Shown in pieces: positions 1-10,287 of a stretch of 64,000 nt of DNA. The translations under genes were made by a program, and so were the position numbers. Source of the stretch: Schistosoma haematobium (taxonomy: Eukaryota > Platyhelminthes > Trematoda > Strigeidida > Schistosomatidae); assembly GCF_000699445.3 (NCBI RefSeq), contig NC_067198.1:31189536-31253535 (forward strand), in the 5' to 3' direction. Numbering within the stretch: position 1 is the stretch's first letter; each line of letters opens with the position of its first letter. A model generated the notes under the pieces. That model was not told the DNA's origin. It made no database searches and saw nothing but the letters and a program-made list of their open reading frames with translations.

Positions 1-700
1 ACCATAAGATCCACCTAGGTGTCTTTCCCTATCGCTTAGTTTACCTACTTGAGCATTAAAGTCACCGGCCACTATTACTACATCCGAGCGCTTAGCTTTT
101 CGGAGAAGGTCCGAAAGCTTTCTGTAGAACTCATCTTTTACATCATCTGAGCTGCAGTCAGTGGGAGAATAGGCAGAGACGACGAAGAGGCAACGACGAG
201 TGTCCCTATCTTTCCGGCTTCTTACTGTTCCGTTCAGTCGGACAGCGCACAAACGACTGTCTACTGGGATCCACTCTAAGAGAGCTAGTTCTGCCCTAGG
301 ACTCAATGCTATACCTACGCCGGCGAGGCCACGGGAAGCAGAATCAGGGCTTCCAGATACACGAAGCGTAAATCGAGTCAGTCCTTTATTTTGGCATAGT
401 GAGGTCAAATGAATGACGCTACTTGGATCCTGTATGCGCGTTTCGGAGACGCAGCACACATCGATGGCGCGAGATTCTAAAGTTATAGCTAAGGAAGCCT
501 GCTGTCCTATTTGGCAAAGTGTTCGTACGTTAAAAGCTCCTACGTGTAGTTTAGAGCGTGGTTTCAGGAGACCAGGAATGGCGTTCCACGTACTCGAATC
601 GTTTGCCCTAGCGGTGCGAGGTGATAAAGAGACGTGGGGAGGGTTAGTCGGGGAGATAAGAGAGGTATTAGGAAGTGTAGGAAGGATTTGAATGTGACCA
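1..700 (-). pseudogene. Non-LTR retrotransposon, endonuclease N-terminal half (edge-truncated)
   Basis: Minus-strand frame open from about 700 to the window edge. It encodes the first half of an apurinic-type (EEP) endonuclease of the kind often annotated as craniofacial development protein 2-like. Visible motifs, in order: GAFNVRTLCQIGQQ, CCVSETRIQ, then FVVSAYSPTD and VAGDFNAQVGKL near position 1-70. These match the Asn, Glu and GDFNA positions of non-LTR endonucleases. No reverse transcriptase is visible because the element runs off the left edge. An overlapping 96-aa frame at 564-854 is probably a shadow. The clade is most likely RTE-like, by inference. The open frame suggests a fairly young copy, but intactness cannot be judged from half a domain. 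Confidence 0.8.
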
Positions 701-1640
701 ACTTGGTCTCTTGTGTTGTCACGGGTATGAGGGCTGACATCACTTCCCGGCTGCCCACACCGTGGAAGGGTATTTCTTGAGGAACCTGAAAAGGAAATTG
801 GATTAGTGTTGGTCTTGACGACCTGGGAGCGTGACCGCAGAGCCCAAAGGACAACTGCTTGAGGCCGGTCGCGCACGGCCTTTTCGTGGAAGGTTTTTGA
901 CGTGTTAGCTCCGTTCTTCAAAGGGCCTTACCGCCGGAGACGGAAATCCGTGAGGTAAGGTGAGGTGTGACATTTTTAGGGTCGACCTTTTCTAACCCCA
1001 CCTCTCCTTGTGGGAAGGCAGCATCGCTGTCATGCTGGTTGTCCGAGGGAAACACCTTACTGCCGTCACACCTCTGTACAGTCAGCAGTACGACTTCGCC
1101 TTCGGACCTTGGGTTTGTTGCTTTTAGTCTTACCGCTCTTCAACCGACCTGTCTGACATGGTAGGACCTCGAGGAACGGTTGTTCCAGCCAGTATAGCTC
1201 GGTTGCTTCATCACGATAGGCAAGCCCGACCACCACGTCAAGGTAGCAACAACAACTTGTCAGCACGCTCCGACTAACACAGATCTCGGTTCTTAGGCAA
1301 ACTTTGCAAAACATTTTCACTTAACAATCTATGTTTGTCGTCAAACGCACGGTTGGTCGGAGTACACCGACGTGCTCAACGAGTTTTAGGAGCCTGGAGA
1401 AACCCAGTGCCTACAAACGGGAGGCTTCGCGAAGCCTCAAGCGACTTTATCGGAAATTTTCACGTCATAAAAATGCAAACAGTGTTCATTTATACTTTTT
1501 AGTGTGTTGGGAGTTAGACTTGAACTTAGCTTGGTTTGATATCTAGTTGTAACGGAAGCTGCATGGATTCGTTTAGGATGATGAACTTGTTGGTCACTGA
1601 GACGTAAGATAAGATTAGCGCGAACAAGGGCATGATCACA
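700..1640 (-). mobile_element. Probable 5' untranslated part of the same non-LTR element
   Basis: GC-richer than the surrounding DNA and directly upstream, on the minus strand, of the endonuclease frame. I find no convincing coding frame; the short ORFs at 1066-1320 and 1331-1546 lack recognisable motifs. Its position between two endonuclease fragments of the same family suggests 5' leader sequence of the left copy, but the exact 5' end is not determined. Confidence 0.4.
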
Positions 1641-1993
1641 GCCTAGATAAGAACTCTAAAAGGAGCCACAGTCTTGTGCACAGCCACGCTAGCCGTAGTT
1701 GATCTCGATATGACCAATCTGACTAAAGGCTTGAGTTGTAGAGAGAGCGCCAGGTAATACACTGGCGATGACTGTGTCGATAGTGCTGACCAGAAACAGG
1801 TTGCAGTCTGTGCAGAGCTGCAGGAAACGGTAACCGTTATCCGACAAAAGAGTCCCCATTGACCACGTTGACGACTCTCCTCCGAGCACAGCCCCTCGAA
1901 CTGTCCATCCGAATTTCCAGCTAGTAATACAACGTTTATCGAAGGAAATTTTGAGATCATTTGACTGGTAGTAAAGGTCATCCTTGATTGCAT
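1630..1993 (-). pseudogene. Degenerate fragment of the same endonuclease family, C-terminal half
   Basis: Minus-strand translation shows DNGYRFLQLCTDCNLFLVST followed by a decayed IDHI-like stretch (GHIEINYG), then RGCAQDCGSF and DHALV after stops. These are the C-terminal landmarks of the same endonuclease type as at 1-700. Stops and frame changes show that it is dead. In element orientation this C-terminal piece lies upstream of the N-terminal piece, so the two cannot be one collinear copy: they are two insertions or a rearranged one. Confidence 0.65.
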
Positions 1994-2249
1994 CCAGGTT
2001 ACAATAAGTTTACTATTAAAAAGATTAACGAAAATTTAGTATTCTGAATGCTTTGCTATAAATATCTTGACGTGACATCATCAGTAAATACTAAAATACA
2101 GAATGATTAGTGAACAATGTGCTTTTCAGTGGTGAAAGGATTCCAGAGGCACGAATATTTCAGTGATGGTCTTTAAATGACGGACCAACTAGACTGTAAC
2201 TGTAGCTCTGAGTTGTGATAGTATAAATATCTAAAGTATTATTCATTAC

Positions 2250-2341
2250 CTTGAAGATGTAAATAAGCCTTACTGGATCAGTGTTAACAAGCTTCCCACT
2301 GAAAGTATCTAAGCATTGAACATTAAAATACTCTAGAGCCA
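2250..2341 (-). other. Possible further torsin-gene exon, no torsin similarity
   Basis: A 92-nt segment bounded by an AG acceptor (2343-2342) and a GT donor (2249-2248). Its phase fits the preceding torsin exon and it stays open (31 codons, starting VALEYFNVQC). The predicted residues do not resemble the torsin C-terminal region expected here, so this could be an alternative exon or chance. Transcript data would decide. Confidence 0.25.
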
Positions 2342-2381
2342 CTAATTTGAACAAAGAAAATCAAACAAAAGCAATATTCAC

Positions 2382-5133
2382 CTTCATTATTAAATGCCGA
2401 TTTGGCTAAAAAGCGATCGACATCTGTATAACGCAGATCTTCTCGCTTCTTTCCACCAACTAAATGCTCATACGTACGCCTATTGATATAATTACCACCA
2501 GCATTACTAATTTAGTGGGAAAAAACAAATTTAAACACGTACAAAACATTAGACATTACCATCATTTGAGATAACTTATGTAATAATACATGAATCAATA
2601 AATTTTAGAGAGGAGTGATTGAACTAAAGCTGATTTGAATGACTACATTAGAAAAGTGACTTCTCAATATGAACTTCACAAAACTAAATACCTAATGACA
2701 ACGTTAAATATTATACTAAGTGCACCCAAGGAATTCATAAAACACAGATTCCTGAGATTTAATTAACCCTAATCAGTAAATTTACATCCCTCAAATTGAT
2801 TAAGTGAACAGTAAAATACACCATGAACTGGTTCTATGTCCTTATTTAATTACCATTAACCTTACGTAAACCTAATCTTACACAAAAATATTTACTAAAT
2901 CTAGACTACGTTGCAGTTGTATGTTATATGACTTTACCTCGATAGCATTGATCGAGAATTATAGAGGTATACTGAAAAGGTCTCAACGCATACATTTTCA
3001 CATACCTCAAAAAGATGAATATTGACTTTCTAAAATCAACGCCTTCAACTGTTTCACGGACCTCTAGCAAAGGTGACAATATATCCAATATTCCATGAGG
3101 CATATTGTGCATTTCATCAAAAACAAATATTGATGTAGGGCACTCGGAAACAGCTGTATGTAGATCTCGATAAAGGCGTTCCTAAAAGTGAAAAATTACG
3201 GAATATTTGTTAATCAGAATGGTGATACTAAATTCTACACTCATAAAACTATGTGCCTACTGAAACTCAATTACTCCTACCCTTACGACAACTTTCAGGG
3301 TTGAATAAGTAAATAAGACCTGTACATAAGATGGCAAACTCAACCGTTCTTGTAGAAAAAACTGTCTACATGTGTACTATATCTCATGTTAGCAAAAAAT
3401 AATGGGACACGATAAATAGAACACTGAACAATGAAAATATAAATCAATATTTGGGTGGGGTGACTTTTGGGGCACAACAAGCAATTTAAGCCTCAAGTGA
3501 TAGATAAAAGCAGAAAAACTTTTGAGTGTAAACTTGAGGTACTTTCTTGATTAAAGTGAAGATCGCTAGTCATACTTTACAACTCGAAAACCATAAACTT
3601 CCATGAATTTTTCACCCTCTAAATCTAGTTAAAACAAATTCAACATAAAAAGAACTTGGTGATATATGCATATAACAGTGACGTTATCAAAAGATTGTAG
3701 TTATTTGTCCTGGGATTCCACACATAGGTAATAACTAACGGATATGTTTCCTGTCACCGAATAGTCAATGTCCAAGAAATGATGCCAAACGACGCCGAAG
3801 ACAATGAGGATATATCACAAACTAAACAGGAATCTAGAATGAATACGGACAGAAGTGACCCCGAATGTCCTGGTACGGTCGAGAGTAGGGAGAGTCAGCT
3901 CTCCCTCTAGAAATGCCCTCACATGGCCACGTGAATACCACTACCAGGGAAGTCCTACTCATTACCTTTTCGCGGCATTACTGTTGTTTACGAAATTGAG
4001 AGGACGAAAAGCAAATGTCCGGTTCTTTAACTTGGTTGGTGAGTACGGAAGATCCACCTAGAGGAGTCGGAAAACCCTGATTCCTAACCAATGGTGCACA
4101 TGGGCCCCAGGATCCTAAAGAAACAAATGGCATGTAAATCTATTGTTTGTCGCCGGCTATCATGGGACTGTATCTCCTTGGGCTAACCCACTGCCTTGTG
4201 GATTAAACCGTTGGGTCAAAGGCTCTGGGAGTGGGCCCCTAAGAAAATCATATGCTTCGTCTTGGGTACGCGGGAAGTATCATAGTCCTCTCACATATCG
4301 AACGATTTGTTTGACACATATGTATTTGATGCCTTGTACCGACTCATTCGCGTTCGAATAAACAAATAAATAAATACAACAGGGGAAAAGGGGTTATACG
4401 CCAGCGATGTAAAGGTTTTGATTTTTAGAATATATGGGGATACTAAACTCATGAAAATAATAAAGGGTACTAGGTATTTTAAAGTTTTAGCGATGCACTC
4501 TCGTTGACAGGTAATTTCGAAAAAAAAAAGTCATGATTGGCCAAGTGGAAATTTATTAAGGATATTGAATTTGAACACCAACGTAAAAATAAGGAATAAC
4601 TGGCTGATATAGAGTATCTAATATTCATTAAAATATCAAATAGGTCTAGGTGATTAATAGCACATGCAAGCCAACCTTATACTCCGGAATATGGGAGGCA
4701 TGTTTGAAGTGTATTGTCGCATCATAGAAATGGTAAAACCGACTCCTTGTTCCCAATTTCAAAACATTATTCGCGATAATATTTGAAACAAAATTCTTCC
4801 CAACACCAGTGTATCCATGGAATGACAATGCTAGAGGCTTTTGTGGCAAACCACCAGAAATATGATCGACTAAATGATGATACACACGCTCAGCTGCGAT
4901 ATGCTGACCATGCAATTCATCCGAAAGCGATCGTTCCAAGCCTGGAAATGAAATTTTGAGAACCTACTTGTTTTGTTGAAGTGAACGGCTGAAGAACAGC
5001 ATTCATATAGGAGACAGTTTAGACGATACTTGTATATTACTCCCGTTATCGCTACTGAGAACGGTACAAGCGCGACAAACGGAAAAGCATTGCAACTTGC
5101 AAACAGGAGAAAGAGTATCACGTTGTAACGCAT
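2382..5133 (-). CDS. Torsin-family AAA+ ATPase, 5' four exons (C-terminus not found)
   Basis: Torsins are ER-lumen and nuclear-envelope AAA+ ATPases activated by LAP1/LULL1-type cofactors. Exons on the minus strand: 5133-4968, 4941-4676, 3181-3006 and 2506-2382, all with GT-AG borders and matching phases. Exon 1 begins with a hydrophobic signal peptide (MRYNVILFLLFASCNA) and has the Cys pair of ECC. Exon 2 has LHGQH and the torsin-type Walker A GYTGVGKN (Asn after Lys). Exon 3 has Walker B IFVFDEM. Exon 4 starts with the sensor-1 motif SNAGG and ends near AFNN. Joined exons align without gaps to human torsin-1A as I recall it. The 26-nt first intron (4967-4942) fits schistosome gene structure. 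The last part of the ATPase (the PFLPL region and after) is not seen, so it lies left of the window or has been lost. Intron 2 holds a retroposon at 3861-4377. Confidence 0.9.
3861..4377 (+). mobile_element. Short interspersed retroposon, subfamily B copy 1
   Basis: One of four copies in the window of a roughly 480-520 bp repeat that opens near CCTGGTACGG and ends in an AAATA-type tail. Nearly identical by eye to the copy at 42047-42562. It sits in torsin intron 2, on the opposite strand to the gene. Overlapping short ORFs inside it are not conserved as one protein. It could be a SINE, or the 3' end of a longer non-LTR element. Confidence 0.75.
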
Positions 5134-6854
5134 GCATCCAACTATGCCGCGTAATGTATCAGAAATGTAGTGTCAGTTATTATTTTAAGCCTATATATCT
5201 TATTCTAGTTTGTGGACAAACCAATCTATTCATTCTACTTGAGTCATATTTTGACCTTGTCAATTATTCGCTTATCAGTCTTGACTGTTTTTATATGAGC
5301 GTATATGTGTGTGCCCTTCTTATTCCATTAATCACATGTCTGTAGCTTTATTTTGTCTGATTATAAATATTGAGTAACGCTTGACCAAAATGGAGTTGGC
5401 TTCCCAGCCATCTTCCCTGCGTGTCATTTTGCTTTGCTCTGTTTCATTCGCTTCATATACAAAATATATGTATGCGCAGGTCGATTCTCGTTATTTGACT
5501 TATTTAATTCCGCTATTGACTAACGCGATTTAAGTCGACGATTATATACGAGAATAGGCGATAACAAACATTCATACTCTCTAAATGGAGTCGAGAACTA
5601 CGGGCCACCAAAGAAGTCCAAATTCAGGTTGGCTTGGCCGGACCAGGTGGCTGTTCATTCATCGAACTGTGTTTGGTTGGTAAGAGGTAGATCTCAGTTA
5701 CAACTGAAGGTAGCGACTTATTTTTCTGAATATAAAGGGGGAAATTAGTTTAAAATAGGACGGTAGATCATTAAAGAGCACAAAAGTTAACCTCCTACAG
5801 AGTCTACAGAACTAAGGTAAATGCTGAGCCTTCTATAAAAGGCTCCATCTGTATCACGAACTTTCGTGAGGGCTCTATCGTGTCCTGTTTTAAATGCATG
5901 TGATGAATCCCAATATTATGAAGTGGCCAAAAGAATTGTGTTACTGGAAGCAAACAATCACTTTTCTAATGCCATAGAACGTCATTGAAAATTTAACATA
6001 CACCAATAGTGGTTAGTTTACATCAGCATAATGCTTTTATCGGAGCTCACCAGTGTTCATACACTATTAGATTAATTTATTCAGTGGTCCTCCCTCAAGT
6101 TTGCTTGTACAACTCTTGTCTCGGATTTCACTTTTTCCAAGTAGTCAGAATGGTTTAACTTCTCGAAATCAAGCGGTAAAGTCACTATGAAGATACTGAG
6201 CTAATTATCCCAGCAAACCGTACAATCGACATTAGACACATATATTGTATTTCTCACTTTCACGAGGCTTTCCACTTCCCCCTTTAGAACGAAAAAACTG
6301 GCACCTCACCAGGATGCTTGAAAACTTTACCCCATAAAGAAGAAATATAGATCGCTCTCTGGACGACACCGGAGGAACAATCTACTACCTAGCTGGTTAA
6401 AACCTTGTTCAATAAAAAAACTTACCAAACAAATGGTCACACCAAATAAGAGCTGATGTGAACCACTATTTTCTTAGTCAAGGAGTAAGTCCTAATCCAT
6501 CATTTATCACTGTTCGGCTTCGGCATGTTTTCCCGTGTTGACTCGAAATAAACTACCGACTCTACTCTCGTTGTCAACCCTTAATCAGCTTTACAAACAT
6601 GATCCCTTAAAGCCATGAAGACCTATCTTTCCCCCTGTGGTTGACCGTGAATTTCGCCTCAAACATCGTAATACAACTGTCACTGTTCGTACCTCTTAAC
6701 CTTCAATTCTTATTCACATCCGGAACGATCGAGTCGGAAACTTTTCCTTATCCCAACCAGGAATTTTTAGACTAACAAACATGCTTTGAGCACGCAAATT
6801 TTCCAAATCAAGACTTCGTCGGTTCCTGATACTTGCTTAGATTAATTAAGAAGC

Positions 6855-7031
6855 ATGTCTATGGGTCAACAAAGCAAATTCACCAACTCTTCAGCACTCG
6901 TTCATTGCACAGACAGCTCCAAGCCTGAAAAACGTCTTCATCGAGCTAAACATCAGGCTAGAGTTCTGGCAGATAAGCGAAGAAATAATAGAGTGCTATC
7001 ACACAACCTAGACTCAACTACAATCTTTTAA
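6855..7031 (+). CDS. Small unrecognised ORF, basic and Lys/Arg-rich
   Basis: A 58-codon ORF from ATG to TAA. The middle is rich in Lys, Arg and His (for example KRLHRAKHQARVLADKRRNN), which looks more coding-like than neighbouring chance ORFs and could be a terminal exon. No domain was recognised, no partner exon was found, and a chance ORF remains likely. Confidence 0.2.
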   Translation: MSMGQQSKFTNSSALVHCTDSSKPEKRLHRAKHQARVLADKRRNNRVLSHNLDSTTIF

Positions 7032-7320
7032 ATGATTTCCGAAGAATAAAATTCAGAAATCATAAGCAAAGATAGTCATTCAGTTAGTATGAGCTAACAC
7101 TCAGAAGAAATTTCATTGCGAAAACCCGGTTTCTTGATGAAATAAAGGATTCGTAAAGCTGGTAAAATGTTTCCGTATTTAAGTGATATGTGAAAAAAAG
7201 GAAATTTTTTATTGACTTCATACACCGTCTGTTTAGAGAGTTTGGTATTGACCTTAGAAGCAATCGATTCAAAGTGGAACTAAAAGGATTAGATTATTGT
7301 TTGTAAAATCAAAATGTAAT

Positions 7321-7644
7321 CTATAAATGCAAGATCACATCCTTCCACCCGATGATAAAGCGGAAGTCAGTGGGATACATGACACATCTATTAGAATAAT
7401 AATCTAACCCGTGTTTTTTTAACTTACCATTAGTTATCTTCATAGCAGTGTGATATACTAAGTGTATGTCTAACCCATAATACAAGTGCCTTAACCATCT
7501 GATTTGCTTGTAACATGGAACTGGTAGAGACAGTGTATTCCAATTATGGGCTTTGATTAAAGCAGTATTCATACTTACCACAAACGTAAGACAAACTAAT
7601 ATCACAAAAGGAGGGAGAGTGACGTTACTGACCAGCAAACACAA
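7321..7644 (-). CDS. Unrecognised 107-aa ORF
   Basis: Minus-strand ORF with a hydrophobic N-terminal third (LPPFVILVCLTFVVSMNT) that could be a membrane segment or signal anchor, followed by a Tyr/His-rich part. No family motif, no splice partner and no upstream gene context were found. ORFs of this length occur by chance in a 64-kb window, so the call is weak. Confidence 0.15.
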   Translation of the reverse strand: MCLLVSNVTLPPFVILVCLTFVVSMNTALIKAHNWNTLSLPVPCYKQIRWLRHLYYGLDIHLVYHTAMKITNGKLKKHGLDYYSNRCVMYPTDFRFIIGWKDVILHL

Positions 7645-9184
7645 TCGTGAGGAGATAACTCCAATTCACTCATGTTTGTAGGGCAGAAGACTTTGTATAA
7701 TTACGGCCGCTTATGGTCTAGTTGAGTGTTACAATCCACTGGTATTGATACTCATTTATTATGCAAAATACCTCATTAAATCGTGTTTAGAACGTCGAAT
7801 TGGTCTCATTTCCTACCCAGTAATCCTATTACAGACAAACTAGACAATTCGCTAAAGACAAAGCCTACTCAAGACCCTATAAAATCTAGAAAAAGGGCTC
7901 TAACAGCTTCGACAAAAAAAGTGAGACAGTCATTTGTATATCAGAATACTGTTTTCTGCACTGTATTTTATACCTACATATAATCCCATACTTTCAGCTT
8001 CTTTCTGAACCACGTCCATTTGTCAGTTGTTTATCCAGCCATACCTTGTTTACACTTATTTTCTTTAATCTATTAGAATGCTCCCACTTAATAGGTTCCT
8101 TAACAAGTGAGAATTAGACTGAGTAGTCATACCATAACTATTCCTTCAAGAACATTGTCTGCTCTACTTCTTGTCCTTCCTTTATCTTGCACGCTTTTTC
8201 ATCTCCCTTGGGATATGCCACCAAAAATATATGTGGAACGGGTGACTTCACCCTGCACCATCATGAAAGCCTTAGATAATCCGGAGGGATATAAGGTCGC
8301 GGTTTCTGGAAGCCCCCAACTTCACATAGATCTATTTTCGACCATCAGTTGCACGTCGTAACGCAACCTTCATAAACCGGGCCAACTGTGATACTGACAA
8401 CACGATTCTTACTAAAGCCATCTACGTTCATATCTTATAGAATATCAACCCAGCTGAGTAATTTACTACAGTGACAATTGCATCTTTAGTAAGAATTTGA
8501 TCTTGCCTGTAAACTGGCATGCCTCATGTAACAAACTGTTATTTGAGAATAAATTATTATTACTATTAGTAGTGAAGTCTACAGATGCCAGTTGTAACTA
8601 ATTGTTACGTAATATACCAAACAGTGTGCATTTTTCAAACTGTGAGTTTTACGAAGTCATATATCGTCCAAGCCTTAGTTAAAGCCCCACACCTAGATGC
8701 CACATACATAATGCTGTTAAAAACAACTAGGAAACCGGCTAGTCAAGGCAAGCCGAGTTGTACATGCTGGAACCAATCGAAGTATTTTTTAGTAGGCAGA
8801 ACTAAAGCTAATTACTGCCGGTAGAATAAACCATGATACATGACCCTTGATGCCAAACATACGATAATTGGGAAGATTTAAATCCAAAATTAAATATCTA
8901 GGGAAGGTCAGGAATGATGAATGCGGAGAAAGTGATCGATATGACATGACACGGCCATGCAGGTGTGGTCACTCTATGTAATCCCTTGCTGTTTCTATTA
9001 AAAATATTATCCTACCCTCGGCCCTAATGTATTCTCCAGATCTTATCAGCAATCTCTGACTGTCGCGTGGAACGAGTCAGTATAGGTAGTGGTGTGGCTC
9101 CTAAATAAGATCTCATATTTCGTACACATGGTTCCCTTTATTATTTTAAAGAGAGCAAGAATAAAGGTTGGTGCAGAATAATAT

Positions 9185-9455
9185 GAATTCATTTTATTTC
9201 GTTAGGTTCTCATCAGCTGCTTACAACCTAAAATATTTGAAATTTAACGTTATTATAGGTATCGACATACTTATACATCAGAGGGCGATGAAAGATGAAT
9301 ATATGTAACATGATGTAGCAAAGATTTCGTTAGAGTTAATGAGGTCATAAAATTCTGTTTCGAATATATAGAGTTTGGGAGGGAAGGTTCCAGAACATTG
9401 AAATAGTGATTAGAAATCATGGAACTAAAACACATTAGTTTATTATGCAATGTTC
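9185..9455 (-). repeat. Left inverted arm of the Penelope-like remnant, with an insertion
   Basis: Reverse complement of 9948-10050, split by an insertion at 9244-9404. The 7-mer TTGAAAT occurs at both edges of the insertion (9237-9243 and 9398-9404), as a target-site duplication would look. On the minus strand the arm carries CTGATGA (9216-9210) and CGAAA (9201-9197). Confidence 0.8.
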
Positions 9456-9477
9456 TTTGACACAATCAAAGGTCTAG

Positions 9478-9816
9478 AGGTATCCCTTTCATGTTACCAC
9501 CAACTGTATATACAAATTTACATGTATCTGCCAAAGCAATTACATTGGTAGAACGGAAAGGAGAGCCTACGTCCGATTCAAAGAACATATTCCGAAGGGT
9601 TTGAGATCAAACGGACTAAAAGCATTTATCAGCGCTGTCGCAAGACATCTCATTGACACAGGGCACGAAGTCGATATACTGAAGTCCTTCATGGTGATCA
9701 ACAAACAATCAAATTCAAACCTTTTGAAATTTGCCGAAGCAACAGCAATCAAACGTTTAAAACCAGATCTTTGTATACAAAAAGAAACAGTAATAAATCT
9801 TTCTTTGCCCTGGTAA
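9478..9816 (+). pseudogene. GIY-YIG endonuclease domain of a Penelope-like element
   Basis: Open frame of 112 residues following a stop at 9475-9477. It shows the family layout: CIYKFTC (the GIY position, here with Cys in place of Gly), a Cys pair, YIGRTERR, then RFKEHI with the conserved Arg and Glu-His, and downstream SAVARHLIDTGHEVD and ATAIKRLKPDL before the stop at 9814-9816. In this class the domain nicks DNA for target-primed insertion. With no reverse transcriptase upstream it is a fragment, although the domain frame itself is unbroken. Confidence 0.8.
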
Positions 9817-9947
9817 CATTACCCCCCCCCTTTATTTATTACGTAATTCCAACTCTTTCTGAATCTTATAATTGTATCATTCATAACTGACCAATTTCAA
9901 TTCATATCTCTCTCTATTAAAATTATTCTATTTTCAGTTACTTCATT

Positions 9948-10050
9948 TAATAATAAACTAATGTGTTTTAATTCCATGATTTCTAATCACTATTTCAAAT
10001 ATTTTAGGTTGTAAGCAGCTGATGAGAACCTAACGAAATAAAATGAATTC
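9948..10050 (+). repeat. Right inverted arm (pLTR-like) of the Penelope-like remnant
   Basis: Inverted match of the left arm, continuous here, ending in GAATTC at 10045-10050. It contains the hammerhead-like boxes described separately. Confidence 0.8.
10019..10038 (+). ncRNA. Hammerhead-ribozyme-like core in the Penelope-like arm
   Basis: CTGATGA at 10019-10025 and CGAAA at 10034-10038 match the two conserved core boxes of a hammerhead ribozyme, with a 9-nt stem-II segment between them that can form only a G-C closing pair. Hammerheads are known in terminal repeats of Penelope-like elements. The same boxes occur in the left arm on the minus strand. I could not draw a convincing helix I or III, so activity is doubtful. 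Confidence 0.4.
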
Positions 10051-10287
10051 GCTACCGCGCTCGTTTCAAAAAGGGCAGTGATTTTTGTACTTGTTGTGAT
10101 TATACTTGTTTTGGATACTTATTGCACTAAAAAGCTTTCTTGGTCTACTTTAACTAAGAGTTTTTTGGTTAAAGTTTGAAATTTTTTGCTACATTTTGTC
10201 CTGAGTATCTGTTTTTAGTCCTTGACTAACACTTGTGTTCACATTGTTGTCATTTTTTTGTTTTTAAACCTTTTAAATCGAATTACA

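Larger units (their letters stand above)
5140..9184. other. Unassigned region upstream of torsin
   Basis: AT-rich DNA between the torsin start and the Penelope-like remnant. No known domain was recognised in any frame. It should hold the torsin promoter near 5140-5400 (opposite-strand orientation), but no clear core element was identified. Two weak ORFs are listed separately (6855-7031 and 7321-7644). A plus-strand 84-aa ORF at 8107-8361 starts with a hydrophobic stretch but shows no family motif. Confidence 0.5.
9185..10050 (+). mobile_element. Penelope-like element remnant with inverted terminal arms
   Basis: A GIY-YIG coding fragment (9478-9816) lies between two inverted copies of a roughly 105-bp sequence. 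The right arm is 9948-10050. The left arm is 9185-9243 continued at 9405-9455, interrupted by about 160 bp. Penelope-like elements are known for a C-terminal GIY-YIG endonuclease and terminal repeats (pLTRs) that can be inverted. No reverse transcriptase region is present, so this is a 5'-truncated copy. The CR1 element starts directly after the right arm. Confidence 0.75.

Noticed and set aside
7321..7644. A confident membrane protein gene
   Set aside because: Single hydrophobic ORF without family motif, exon partners or context; kept only as a low-confidence entry.
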